Of a stretch of DNA of 64,000 nt, positions 52,268-60,502 are shown piece by piece; position 1 is the stretch's first letter; every line of letters begins with the position of its first letter. The position numbers were made by a program, and so were the translations under genes. The notes beneath the pieces are model-generated. The model was not told where the DNA came from. It saw nothing but the letters and a program-made list of their open reading frames with translations, and did not search any database. Source of the DNA: Bacilli bacterium (GTDB lineage: Bacteria; Bacillota_I; Bacilli_A; RF39; UBA660); the NCBI GenBank assembly GCA_017404385.1, contig JAFRCK010000012.1:1-64000 (forward strand). Direction: 5' to 3'.

Positions 52268-52469
52268 CAAAAAAAAGCGGCAACTAACTCCCAAAAGAAT
52301 AGTAACCTCTTATTTATTCATCTTATAATTTAAAAGTTGAAAAAGCATAGTATTTAGTAATACTATTATTATAAATTCAAAGAGAAATAATGATAATAAT
52401 ATCATAAATACAATCCCCTCTCCTTAAAAACTTATCATATAATTTACTATTAGTTTTCTTTTTTGTCAA
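52268..52469 (-). promoter_or_regulatory. Promoter and terminator-attenuator leader of the seven-gene operon
   Basis: In minus orientation TTGACA (52469-52464), 17 nt, TAAATT (52446-52441). The leader contains a 31-codon ORF, then a stem GGTTACTA/TAGTTGCC (one mismatch, 52307-52279) followed by eight T (to 52268), immediately before the ribosome site of the radical SAM gene. The promoter closely resembles that of rel: AAACTAATAGTAAATT here against AAACTAGTAGTAAATT there, each followed by TTTTTAA, a G-rich ribosome site and GATTGTAT. Confidence 0.65.
52310..52405 (-). CDS. Hydrophobic leader peptide ORF before the radical SAM operon
   Basis: 31 codons beginning MILLSLFLFEFIIIVLL, then a polar tail with an NYK-type end. 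AAGGAGAGGGG lies upstream. Leu, Ile and Phe make up more than half of it. It could be an attenuation leader or a small membrane peptide of type I toxin style; the terminator just after it favours the leader reading. Confidence 0.5.
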   Translation of the reverse strand: MILLSLFLFEFIIIVLLNTMLFQLLNYKMNK

Positions 52470-52496
52470 GTTTTTAAATCTAATACCTTTTTAAAT

Positions 52497-52726
52497 TTGA
52501 CTAATTAAACTATTTATGTTAATATCATTTTCAAGAAGGAGTGATTATTATGGATAAAAAGGTTATATTATCGATAAGAGTATATAAGCATCATAATAAT
52601 GTGCACTTGTTAATACGACATTAAAACTGCTCGTAGGTACAAGTGCTATTTGTGGTGCTTGTATCTCGCAATTCATATATAAATAAAAAATGCTACTGCG
52701 GATACTACTGCAGTAGCATTTTTTTG
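52497..52726 (+). promoter_or_regulatory. Promoter and histidine-type attenuator upstream of the CntK-like gene
   Basis: TTGACT (52497-52502), 17 nt, TAATAT (52520-52525), with an extended TG before the -10. The leader ORF (52550-52624) has four His codons clustered near the end. GTGCACTTGT within it can pair with ACAAGTGC downstream (about 52640), which can instead pair with GCTTGTA (about 52658). A terminator follows: ATGCTACTGC (52690-52699) with GCAGTAGCAT (52710-52719) and seven T. The arrangement is that of amino-acid attenuation. Confidence 0.7.
52550..52624 (+). CDS. Histidine-rich leader peptide
   Basis: 24 codons after an AAGGAG site 8 nt upstream: MDKKVILSIRVYKHHNNVHL and a short rest ending in His. 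His is encoded at codons 14, 15, 19 and 24, far above chance in so short a peptide. Stalling at these codons when charged tRNA-His is scarce would control the following terminator. Confidence 0.7.
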   Translation: MDKKVILSIRVYKHHNNVHLLIRH

Positions 52727-52754
52727 TGTTTAAAAATAAGAAAGGAGAATAATT

Positions 52755-53498
52755 ATGAATATAGAATATGAAATATATAATCCAGGTGGTAATATTACTG
52801 CCCTAGTCATTGATAATAATTATAATAAAAAAGACATAAAAAATATTAATAATTATCTATTAAAAAAATATAAACAAGTTGAACAAGTAGCATTTCTAGA
52901 TATAGATAAAAATGAATTAAAAATGGCTGGAGGAGAATTTTGTGTTAATGCTGCTAGATGTGCTTTATATTATAGTATTAATAATTTTAATAAAGATGAA
53001 ATTACTTTTCTAGATAAAAAAATAAGAGGAATAATTGATAAAGACTATATATCTATTAAATATGATATTAATAAAAAGTTAAATGACATTATTAAAACAA
53101 ATGATAAAACAATTGTGTCATTAAATGGCATTAGTATTGTTATCTTAGATAAAGAAACAAATGATTTACTGTTAAAACAAAAATCAATGAATAAAATTAA
53201 ATCTATTCTAGAAAGTTTAAATATAAATGAAAAAGCTTTAGGAATAGTTTTAATTGATGATTATACTATTGATCCATATATATGGGTAAAGGCTATAGAT
53301 ACATTATATAATGAAACAGCGTGTGGTTCTGCTAGTATAGCTACTGCCATTTATTATTATCTAAAAACTAATTATAAAGAATATAGAATTATACAACCTT
53401 CTAAAGAAGAATTAAAGATAAAATTAAATATTAAAAATAATATTTTAAAAAATATTGAAATCGAAGGTACAATAAAAAAGACTAAAAAAACTGATTAA
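52755..53498 (+). CDS. CntK-like histidine racemase (DapF fold)
   Basis: 247 aa, close to CntK and shorter than typical DapF. Two catalytic cysteines sit in MAGGEFCVNAARC (near residue 60) and ETACGSASIATAI (near 195). The N-terminal YEIYNPGGNITALVID and the EFC-x-NA context match Staphylococcus CntK (YNPSGNMTILV; GNEFCGNAT) better than DapF (CGNGARC). CntK converts L- to D-histidine for the metallophore staphylopine. The upstream leader rich in His codons supports a histidine link. No CntL/CntM-like gene is visible here. AGAAAGGAG ribosome site. Confidence 0.72.
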   Translation: MNIEYEIYNPGGNITALVIDNNYNKKDIKNINNYLLKKYKQVEQVAFLDIDKNELKMAGGEFCVNAARCALYYSINNFNKDEITFLDKKIRGIIDKDYISIKYDINKKLNDIIKTNDKTIVSLNGISIVILDKETNDLLLKQKSMNKIKSILESLNINEKALGIVLIDDYTIDPYIWVKAIDTLYNETACGSASIATAIYYYLKTNYKEYRIIQPSKEELKIKLNIKNNILKNIEIEGTIKKTKKTD

Positions 53499-53512
53499 AT
53501 AATCAGTTTTTT
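53484..53512. terminator. Bidirectional terminator
   Basis: AAAAAAACTGATT pairs with AATCAGTTTTTT between the racemase gene and the convergent pseudogene. Confidence 0.8.
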
Positions 53513-54074
53513 ATTTACTAGTATTTTTCTTTAAATAATCCGCCAGCTGATATAAAGCATCCGTATTCCATAACAATACTCTTTCTTCATCTGGATAATT
53601 TGCAAGTGTTTTATCTTTTCCATCTGGAATAAATATAAAATCCCAACTCCAGCCATGTTCTCCTGATTTTTTAATAGAAATTGTTCCAGTTGTTATTGAT
53701 TTAAATACAACAGGATCTTTCTTATACTCACAATAAGCGTATGCTTCTATAAAACAGGCTCTTCTATTATCTATATTCTCCATTAATTTTAATAGACCAT
53801 CTTCACCTATTCTTTCATCAACATAATGAGTATATGGACCTGGGAAACCACCTAAAGCTTCAACAAACAATCCAGTATCATTTTTTAATACTGAACATTT
53901 TAATTTGTCACTAGCTTCCTTAGCAGAGTGCATAGCAACCTCATCTACTGTATCTGCTTGAATTTCAGTCGTATCAATTTTTATATTATCTACCTCTATA
54001 CCAAGTGGTTACAATACTTTTTTTGCACTTAATATTTTAGACCAATTCTTTATAATATACACAATTTTACTCAT
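53511..54074 (-). pseudogene. rdgB: RdgB/HAM1-type NTP pyrophosphatase, inactivated
   Basis: The frame from ATG 54074 (good AGGGGAT site) reads MSKIVYIIKNWSKILSAKKVL, then TAA, then PLGIEVDNI and on to 53511. The remaining 140 codons keep clear RdgB features: NDTGLFVEALGGFPGPYTHYV and RRACFIEAYAYCEY. Homologues have LEPLGIEV at the stop, so a Glu or Gln codon mutated to TAA; the N-terminal T-G-N-x-x-K substrate motif is also damaged (IIKNWSK). An internal ATG at 53933 could give an N-terminally truncated, inactive product. RdgB removes ITP and XTP from nucleotide pools. Confidence 0.8.
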
Positions 54075-54183
54075 AACTATCCCCTAATACAGATTATTTA
54101 TCTTATTTCATAGTTATACCTACTTTTTCATCTAAAAAAATATTTTTTATCGTTTTTTACTAGGTATAAGTACAAATGTTTGG

Positions 54184-54189
54184 TATAAT
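54184..54189 (+). promoter_or_regulatory. Extended -10 promoter of the small hydrophobic ORF
   Basis: TGGTATAAT gives an extended -10 with a predicted start at GGAAC (54196). No convincing -35 is present. Confidence 0.55.
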
Positions 54190-54253
54190 TATATTGGAAC
54201 ATTTAGTTGTTGGATGTCTACCTCTAATCTACATAGAGAGGAGGTTTGATAAT

Positions 54254-54346
54254 ATGAAAAAACGAGAATACAATATTTGCATTCTTCGTTTCATATCTTT
54301 CATCTTATTACTCCTAATCATATTGATTATCGTAATAAAAAAATGA
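54254..54346 (+). CDS. Small hydrophobic peptide, candidate type I toxin
   Basis: 30 aa: basic start MKKREYN, one membrane-spanning stretch FISFILLLLIILIIVI and a KK end. GGAGG is 9 nt upstream of ATG 54254. This size and layout match Fst/Ldr-like type I toxins. The gene is followed by a hairpin shared with a convergent minus-strand RNA starting at 54423. Both transcripts begin with GGAACATT(T/C)AGTT. Too short for standard gene finding; no homology is claimed. Confidence 0.5.
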   Translation: MKKREYNICILRFISFILLLLIILIIVIKK

Positions 54347-54374
54347 CATCTAATTTCATAAGAAATTAAATGTC
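54345..54374. terminator. Shared hairpin of the candidate toxin-antitoxin locus
   Basis: GACATCTAATTTC (54345-54357) pairs with GAAATTAAATGTC (54362-54374), 12 of 13 bp. It overlaps the toxin stop codon. T-runs are weak on the plus strand and better (seven T) on the minus strand. Confidence 0.6.
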
Positions 54375-54423
54375 TATCCAAATAACTAGGTAGGCATTCA
54401 ACTTGGAAAAACTGAATGTTCCC
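54345..54423 (-). ncRNA. Candidate antisense RNA of the small toxin
   Basis: A minus-strand TATAAT (54435-54430) predicts a start near 54423, with GGGAACATTCAGTTTTTCC as the 5' end. Transcription runs towards the toxin gene and through the shared hairpin, giving complementarity to the toxin mRNA 3' end. A repeat ATGTCTA(C/T)C, present in the toxin leader (about 54213) and near 54370, would add a second pairing site. No ORF of note lies in it. The rest of 53934-54487 outside these features is the pseudogene and AT-rich spacer. Confidence 0.45.
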
Positions 54424-54487
54424 TTTTTTATTATATGAAGTTTCCCTCATTACATACATAATAACATATTTTGGTATAAAAGTAAAA

Positions 54488-56620
54488 TTATTTATCTTCT
54501 TTCATTGTTAAAGCTACTTTTTCTTTATCTTTAAATATATCTTTAACATAAACTGTTACTACATCACCTACTGATAATACATCTGATGGATGTTTAATAT
54601 AACTATCTGATATTTCTGATATATGTACTAGACCATCATTATGTAGACCTATATCTATAAATGCTCCAAAGTCTACTACATTTCTAACTGTACCTTCTAG
54701 TTTCATCCCTTTTTCTAAGTCATCTATTTCTAGTACATTACTTTTTAAAATAGGTGCATCTAATTCATCTCTTGGATCTCTATTAGGTTTTTGAAGTGAT
54801 TTTACTATATCTTCAAGAGTGTAAATATCAGTACCTAATTCTTTAGATTCTTTTTCTAAATCTATATTATCTAATTTAGTAATAAGTTTATCAGTACCTA
54901 AATCTAATTCAGAACAAGATATTTGCTTTAACAAGTTATTCGCAATACCATAACTTTCTGGATGGATTGCTGTTTTATCTAGAGCATTATCACTATTTGG
55001 TACTCTTATAAAACCAATTGCTTGTTCATATGTCTTAGGAGTTAATAATTTTTCTATTTCTTTTCTATTTTTAAATAAACCATTTTTATTTCTATATTCA
55101 ATTAATTTTTCAATAGATTTTTTAGTTAAACCAGAAATATATTTTAATATTGAAGTAGATGCAGTATTTATATTTACTCCTACTGTATTAACAGATTTTT
55201 CTACTATGAAATCTAGTCTATCTTTTAGTTTAGTTTTTGAAACATCATGTTGATATAGTCCTACTCCTATTCCATCAGGTGGTATTTTAACTAATTCTGC
55301 TAGTGGATCTTGAAGTCTTCTACCTATTGAAACAGCACTTCTTTCATTTGGAGAAAGATCAGGGAATTCTTCTTGTGCTACTTTTTCAGTACTATAAATA
55401 GATGCTCCTGCTTCATTAACAATTATATATTTAGTATCTAAGTTATATTCTTTTATTAAATCTGATACTAGTTTTTCAGATTCTCTTGATGCTGTTCCAT
55501 TACCTATAGAAACTATATCTATTTTATATTCTTTAATTAATTTTAATAAAGTATTCTTAGAATCTATTAATGACTTTTCAGATGATGCGAATGGTTTAAT
55601 AACACATGAATATAAATATTTACCAGTTTCATCTAGGCAAGCAAGTTTACATCCATTAGTATACCCTGGGTCAAATGCAAGTACTCTCTTATTCTTAATT
55701 GGTGGTTGTAATAGTAAACTCTCTAAGTTCTTACCAAAGTTTTCTATTGCTACATCACCTGCAGTTTCAGTTAAATCACTTCTTATTTCTCTTTCAATTG
55801 AAGGTTCAATTAATCTAGCATAACTATCTTTTATAGATTCTCTAACAAGGTCTGCACATTCATTTTCTTTTTTAATCATTTTACCTTCTAAAAATGAATA
55901 TATCTTATTTTTATCTACCTCTATTGAAACAGATAATACATCTTCATTTTCTCCTCTATTTAAAGCTAGTACTCTATGAGGTTTAATAGATTTAACTTCT
56001 TCTTCATATTCATAATACATTTCATAAGTTTTCTTTTCATCAACTGCATTCTTTTTTATTTTAGACTTAATTATACCTGTTTTATAAGTAAAATTTCTAA
56101 TCCATTTTCTATAATATGCATTATCTGATATATATTCTGCAATAATATACATTGCTCCTTGAATAGCATCTTCTTTAGTTTTAACATTTTCATTAATAAA
56201 CTTATCTACATATAAAGTATCTGGAAAAGATAATATTATCTTTGCAAGTGGCTCTAATCCATTTTTAATAGCTTCTGTTGCTTTAGTCTTTTTCTTTTCT
56301 TTATATGGTCTATAAATATCTTCTACATCTACTAGTTTTTCTGCTTTCATTATTTGATCTTTTAATTCATCTGTTAGAAGACCTTTTTCATCTATTAATC
56401 TAATTACATCTTCTTTTCTTTTTAATAAATTACATTGATATTCATATACATCAGATATTGCTTTTATTGCATCTTCATCTAAGTTACCTGTTACATCTTT
56501 TCTATATCTTGCTATAAAAGGAATAGTATTTCCTTCTTCAAGCATAGCTAAAGTTTTAGATACTTGTTCATCTTTAATATTTAATTCAATTGCGATTTCT
56601 TTTATTATTTGTTCATTCAT
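54488..56620 (-). CDS. tex: Tex-family RNA-binding transcription accessory protein
   Basis: 710 aa. Family blocks in order: N-terminal helical region with NTIPFIARYRKDVTGNLDE; the YqgF-like RNase H fold VLAFDPGYTNGCKLACLDE; HhH region with IGVGLYQHDVSKTKLKDRLD then SVNTVGVNINTAS; and a C-terminal S1 domain (LEGTVRNVVDFGAFIDIGLH, then DGLVHISE). Tex is a general nucleic-acid-binding protein affecting transcription. The start at 56620 is chosen, with AAGGG 8 nt upstream; an in-frame GTG at 56629 is the alternative. Ordinary full-length gene. Confidence 0.95.
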   Translation of the reverse strand: MNEQIIKEIAIELNIKDEQVSKTLAMLEEGNTIPFIARYRKDVTGNLDEDAIKAISDVYEYQCNLLKRKEDVIRLIDEKGLLTDELKDQIMKAEKLVDVEDIYRPYKEKKKTKATEAIKNGLEPLAKIILSFPDTLYVDKFINENVKTKEDAIQGAMYIIAEYISDNAYYRKWIRNFTYKTGIIKSKIKKNAVDEKKTYEMYYEYEEEVKSIKPHRVLALNRGENEDVLSVSIEVDKNKIYSFLEGKMIKKENECADLVRESIKDSYARLIEPSIEREIRSDLTETAGDVAIENFGKNLESLLLQPPIKNKRVLAFDPGYTNGCKLACLDETGKYLYSCVIKPFASSEKSLIDSKNTLLKLIKEYKIDIVSIGNGTASRESEKLVSDLIKEYNLDTKYIIVNEAGASIYSTEKVAQEEFPDLSPNERSAVSIGRRLQDPLAELVKIPPDGIGVGLYQHDVSKTKLKDRLDFIVEKSVNTVGVNINTASTSILKYISGLTKKSIEKLIEYRNKNGLFKNRKEIEKLLTPKTYEQAIGFIRVPNSDNALDKTAIHPESYGIANNLLKQISCSELDLGTDKLITKLDNIDLEKESKELGTDIYTLEDIVKSLQKPNRDPRDELDAPILKSNVLEIDDLEKGMKLEGTVRNVVDFGAFIDIGLHNDGLVHISEISDSYIKHPSDVLSVGDVVTVYVKDIFKDKEKVALTMKEDK

Positions 56621-56649
56621 AATGTTCACCCTTATTAATTATACCAAAA

Positions 56650-56673
56650 TAAAAAAACATTTAAAATGTTTTT
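56650..56673 (-). terminator. Terminator after the 71-aa gene
   Basis: AAAAACATTT and AAATGTTTTT flank a short loop overlapping the stop; seven T follow in minus orientation. Confidence 0.65.
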
Positions 56674-56876
56674 CTATATTTATCATCCTTATAGATATCT
56701 ACAATAACTGTTTTACTACCTCTTGCTTTTATTGGCCCTTGTGCATCTACTACTTCAAATTCTAAATAAAATCCTTCACTTTCAGGATATGCTTCTTTTA
56801 TTGCATTTATAACGGCATCTGGATTATCAGTAGTATGTTCTTCTCTATTTATAGGTCTATATACTTTTTCTTCCAT
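56661..56876 (-). CDS. Small conserved-looking protein, unknown
   Basis: 71 aa, acidic, not recognised with certainty. It has REEHTTDNPDAVINAIKEAY then a beta-rich GFYLEFEVVDAQGPIKARGS, KTVIVDIYKDDKYRKTF end. Good GGAGGG site (TACCCTCC on the plus strand) before the ATG. Monocistronic, with its own terminator. No membrane segment. Confidence 0.7.
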   Translation of the reverse strand: MEEKVYRPINREEHTTDNPDAVINAIKEAYPESEGFYLEFEVVDAQGPIKARGSKTVIVDIYKDDKYRKTF

Positions 56877-56999
56877 AAGTTACCCTCCTAATTAAAGTAT
56901 ATTCTAATTAACTAAATTTTACAAGTTTTACATAATTATTTTACATAGTATATGGAAAATAATTACATTTTTTGTTAAAATTCAATTAGAGGTAATAGT

Positions 57000-57728
57000 A
57001 TGAAAAGAACATTTAAAACTATATTACACACTGCTATATTATTGGGATCTACAGCTGCTGCAGTTATTACTTTAAATATACCAATAATAATTGCGATGGT
57101 TCCAGTTGCTACTATAAGTGCTGCTAAACTAGCTGATGATATATCTGGAAATGAAGTAGATAATTCAATATTTTCAGTTTCTAATGATGGTAAGATAGTA
57201 CAAAATACATTAGCAAAACCATTTAGATTTTTAAAACTACTTGGTAAAAAAGATAAGACAGAAGCTTTTAAAGAAGAAGCGGTTAATATGTTTATAGAAT
57301 TAAAAGAAAAAGATGATGAAGGAAATAAAATAGAATATAGTACTGTTAGTCATGCCCTAACATATAAACTATTAAAAGATTTAGAAAAAAATGGTTATAT
57401 AGAAGATTTAAATAGAACAGATGCAAAAGAATCTAGATTATTTTTTGCAAAATTAACTATGGGTAATTCAGATGTATCTAGTAAAAAGAGAAAAATGTAT
57501 AATATGAGTTTTAAATTAACTGATAAAGAAAGAACTATAGAAGATTTAATGAATTTAGATAAAGATAAAAAAGAAGATAAAGAAGAAATAGTTGATAATA
57601 ATAAAGAAGATAAGACTGTAGAAGATAAAAATAAAGAAATAGAAGAACAATTAAGAATACTAAAAAACTATAAAGAAGAACTTGAAAATAGAGATTCTGT
57701 TGAAGAACATAAAAGAAAAGTAATGTAA
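57000..57728 (+). CDS. Membrane-anchored protein with a charged coiled-coil tail
   Basis: 242 aa, not recognised. Two adjacent hydrophobic helices at the N-terminus (about 8-24 and 25-43, TAILLGSTAAAVITLNIPII then MVPVATISAAKLA). A cytoplasmic middle domain follows with TVSHALTYKLLKDLEKNGYI, which could be a winged-helix-like turn, then a Lys/Glu/Asp-rich coiled coil (about 185-240). AGAGGTAATAG ribosome site. Convergent with the 488-aa gene across a perfect terminator. Confidence 0.72.
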   Translation: MKRTFKTILHTAILLGSTAAAVITLNIPIIIAMVPVATISAAKLADDISGNEVDNSIFSVSNDGKIVQNTLAKPFRFLKLLGKKDKTEAFKEEAVNMFIELKEKDDEGNKIEYSTVSHALTYKLLKDLEKNGYIEDLNRTDAKESRLFFAKLTMGNSDVSSKKRKMYNMSFKLTDKERTIEDLMNLDKDKKEDKEEIVDNNKEDKTVEDKNKEIEEQLRILKNYKEELENRDSVEEHKRKVM

Positions 57729-57741
57729 TTACTTTTCTTTT
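57711..57741. terminator. Bidirectional terminator
   Basis: AAAAGAAAAGTAAT (57711-57724) and ATTACTTTTCTTTT (57728-57741) form a perfect 14-bp stem with a 3-nt loop, serving convergent genes. Confidence 0.9.
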
Positions 57742-57743
57742 TT

Positions 57744-59210
57744 TTACATAGTCTTAACCTGTTTTTTTTCTTTTTCTATAAAATAATCAATTGCTTCACT
57801 TGTAGAACAAAGATCATCTTCCATTGGAAATTCTTCGTCATCCGTTGTTGGATTATATACCGTTATTCCAATAGCTGCATCAGGAATAGCACTATTTAAT
57901 GCTCTACTAATTGCTTCATATTGTTCCTTTGTCATATTATCAGGAATAATTATGAAACAACTCTCATTTTCAATTATAAATGTAATAGATGATAATTGTT
58001 TAGCAGCATATACTGCTCTTTGATAACCAAGAGTACAATCATTTGGAAATTCTATATCACCATACATCCTTTTTACACCAGTTTCATGTCCCTCTAAGTC
58101 TGGAAGTAATAATATTTTTTCTTGCCCATCTGAATTAATTCTAACTATTACCTTTTCGTTATTATATTTAGGGAAGAAACTATTCTTAGTTCTAGATCTA
58201 GGTCCACCACCAAGATTAATTTCCATATTTTTAGCCTTTTCTTTTTCCATTTGTTTTAATTCTTCAAGATTGACACCATCTAAATTAATTATGTCTGAAG
58301 CACCTTTAATTCTATCTGTTTTTGCTAAATACTTTACTTTTTCATTTGTTTCTTTATTGATTTCTTCTTCACTTAAATATATTTTTTTAAACAGTTCTGT
58401 TTCATCATACTTACTAGCAAACTTCATTATAGTAACCATATCTAATTTTGTTTTATCCATTATTTCTTTAATTACTTGATAATAAGTAGGATCTTCACTT
58501 ATCTTTTTTAAACAATATTCAAATTCAGCCATTCTATCAAATGTATTAAACTTAAATATATTTTCTGCTATATTAACCTTTACATGACATTCAATTAGTT
58601 CTAGTATTTCTTTCTTGCTTAATTTGTCAGAGAATTTATCAACATATAGATTTGATACATTATCAATTGATTTTTTCCTTTTTATGTCAATTTCTGTATC
58701 ATATAATGAAATAAGATATGAATAGTCTTCCGGAATTAATGAGAAGAATTCATACTCTCTAGAATAATTATTTGATATAAATCTATTATCATTTAATACA
58801 TTATTTCTCATTGATTCTAGATTGAATAGTTTAGGATATAAATCAAACAACTCTGTTTTTAATACAGGATTTCTTTTAAACCATATAGAATACTGTTCTT
58901 GTAATTCTTTATTATCTTTTAACATTTTAAAGAATTCTTCTTTATTATTCTCAATATACTTTTCAAAAAAACAAGGCATTAATTCAAGTCTAAATTCTGC
59001 GGATAACTCCTTATCTTCACTAGTTGATGATTTTATAAAGAACTCTGTTTTTTCTTCTTCAGAAAAACCAATATCACCTATACTTTTTTCATATTCTTCA
59101 AAAGTTTTTCCTTTAACTTGTTGATAAAAATCACGTAATGCCAAAGCAAATAGTTCATCATCTTTATTCTTTATACTTTCAATTAGTCTTTTTTTAGTAT
59201 TTTCATCCAT
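57744..59210 (-). CDS. Unknown 488-aa cytoplasmic protein
   Basis: 488 aa, not recognised. Helical N-terminal two thirds with many Glu/Lys residues; the C-terminal part (about 320-470) is more structured, with NLGGGPRSRTKNSFFPKYN, LLLPDLEGHETGVKRMYGDI, YQRAVYAAKQLSSITFII and IPDAAIGITVYNPTTDDEEF. No signal peptide. AGGAG site 10 nt before the ATG. Style and length resemble the unknown proteins at 32496-34865, but no relationship is shown. It lies just downstream of dinB on the same strand. Confidence 0.75.
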   Translation of the reverse strand: MDENTKKRLIESIKNKDDELFALALRDFYQQVKGKTFEEYEKSIGDIGFSEEEKTEFFIKSSTSEDKELSAEFRLELMPCFFEKYIENNKEEFFKMLKDNKELQEQYSIWFKRNPVLKTELFDLYPKLFNLESMRNNVLNDNRFISNNYSREYEFFSLIPEDYSYLISLYDTEIDIKRKKSIDNVSNLYVDKFSDKLSKKEILELIECHVKVNIAENIFKFNTFDRMAEFEYCLKKISEDPTYYQVIKEIMDKTKLDMVTIMKFASKYDETELFKKIYLSEEEINKETNEKVKYLAKTDRIKGASDIINLDGVNLEELKQMEKEKAKNMEINLGGGPRSRTKNSFFPKYNNEKVIVRINSDGQEKILLLPDLEGHETGVKRMYGDIEFPNDCTLGYQRAVYAAKQLSSITFIIENESCFIIIPDNMTKEQYEAISRALNSAIPDAAIGITVYNPTTDDEEFPMEDDLCSTSEAIDYFIEKEKKQVKTM

Positions 59211-59250
59211 AATATAATACTCCTATAGTAAAATTATACAATTTTTTATA

Positions 59251-60453
59251 TCATTTTTCAATTTTTTCTTTTTTCATATTGTCATATCCTTTAAATACTG
59301 TCCCTGAACCAAATTCTTTATTAATATTATCTATTATCTTATCTAGTTCTTTGTCTGTAATTATTTTTTGATTTTCATCAAATAAAGATAACTGTATATC
59401 ATTATTATTAGACATATCTGTTACTCTAAGACCTATTAATCTAACTGGTTCTAAATTCCATAATTTATTAAAAGCCAATTTAGCATTTTTAAATATATCT
59501 TCTTCTATATTAGTATTATTATCTAGTTTTAATTGATGATTATATGTTTTAAATGATGTATATCTAAGTGTTACTACTATAGTTCTAGCGTATAATCCCC
59601 TTTTTTTTAATTCTAGAGATATCTTTTTTGAAAAATTATTTAATTCACTATAAAGAATAGTTTTATCTTCTATATCATCTTCTAAAGTTTTAGAAAAACC
59701 AATTCCTTTTCTATCATCATATCTATTTTCCACAGGGGAATCATCAATACCATTTGCGTATTCATAAAGCATTTTACCTTGTGATTTTAAAATACCTACC
59801 AGTTTATTTTGATCATAATTAGCTAAATCTCCTATTGTTTTAATTCCAAGACTATCTAATTTAGCACATGCAGATTTTCCTGCCATGAATAGATCTCTTA
59901 TTGGTAATGGGTTCATTTTTTCTTTTATTTCATTTGAATACAAAGTATGTACTTTATTAGGTTTTTCAAAATCACTTGCCATTTTAGCTAGTAATTTATT
60001 ATTACCTATTCCTACATTAACAGTAAAACCATATCTTTTATATATTTCATCTTTTAGTTTATGTGCAAATTTAACTTCATCACCATACATTTTTCTCATT
60101 TCTGTATATTCTACAAAACACTCATCTATAGAAAATTGTTCATACGTTGGAAATAAATATTTTATTAATCTCATCATATTTTTAGAACATTCTTTATAAA
60201 ATTCTCTATCTGGTTTAGTAACATACAAGTCTCTATATATTTTTCTAGCATCTGCCAAATTCATTGGTGATCTTATTCCTATTTTCTTCGCAGGAATAGA
60301 TGCCGCAATAACTATACCATGTCTTTTTGATTCATCACCTGATACTACAGATATTTCATTACGTAAATCTATTTTAGATCCTTCTTTTAATAGTTTTAAA
60401 GAAGACCAAGATAAAAAAGCTGAATTAACATCAATATGCATAACTATTCTATC
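59251..60453 (-). CDS. dinB: DNA polymerase IV / Y-family polymerase
   Basis: 400 aa. The catalytic carboxylates lie in MHIDVNSAFLSW and FSIDECFVEYTE. The thumb and little-finger regions follow (VNVGIGNNKLLAKMASDFEKP, SLGIKTIGDLANYD, KGIGFSKTLEDDI, LRYTSFKTYNHQ). There is no obvious accessory domain; the end carries a short beta-clamp-binding-like stretch QLSLFDE. It performs translesion DNA synthesis. The start is 60453 with GGGTGATATT upstream, rather than 60483. Confidence 0.94.
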   Translation of the reverse strand, partial: DRIVMHIDVNSAFLSWSSLKLLKEGSKIDLRNEISVVSGDESKRHGIVIAASIPAKKIGIRSPMNLADARKIYRDLYVTKPDREFYKECSKNMMRLIKYLFPTYEQFSIDECFVEYTEMRKMYGDEVKFAHKLKDEIYKRYGFTVNVGIGNNKLLAKMASDFEKPNKVHTLYSNEIKEKMNPLPIRDLFMAGKSACAKLDSLGIKTIGDLANYDQNKLVGILKSQGKMLYEYANGIDDSPVENRYDDRKGIGFSKTLEDDIEDKTILYSELNNFSKKISLELKKRGLYARTIVVTLRYTSFKTYNHQLKLDNNTNIEEDIFKNAKLAFNKLWNLEPVRLIGLRVTDMSNNNDIQLSLFDENQKIITDKELDKIIDNINKEFGSGTVFKGYDNMKKEKIEK

Positions 60454-60502
60454 CATAATATCACCCAATATATATTTTAACATAAATAGGCTTTTATCTA
60501 AT

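Noticed and set aside
54229..54459. 76-aa minus-strand ORF over the small-toxin locus
   Set aside because: No ribosome site, composition unlike a protein, and it is antisense to the better-supported 30-codon ORF and hairpin.
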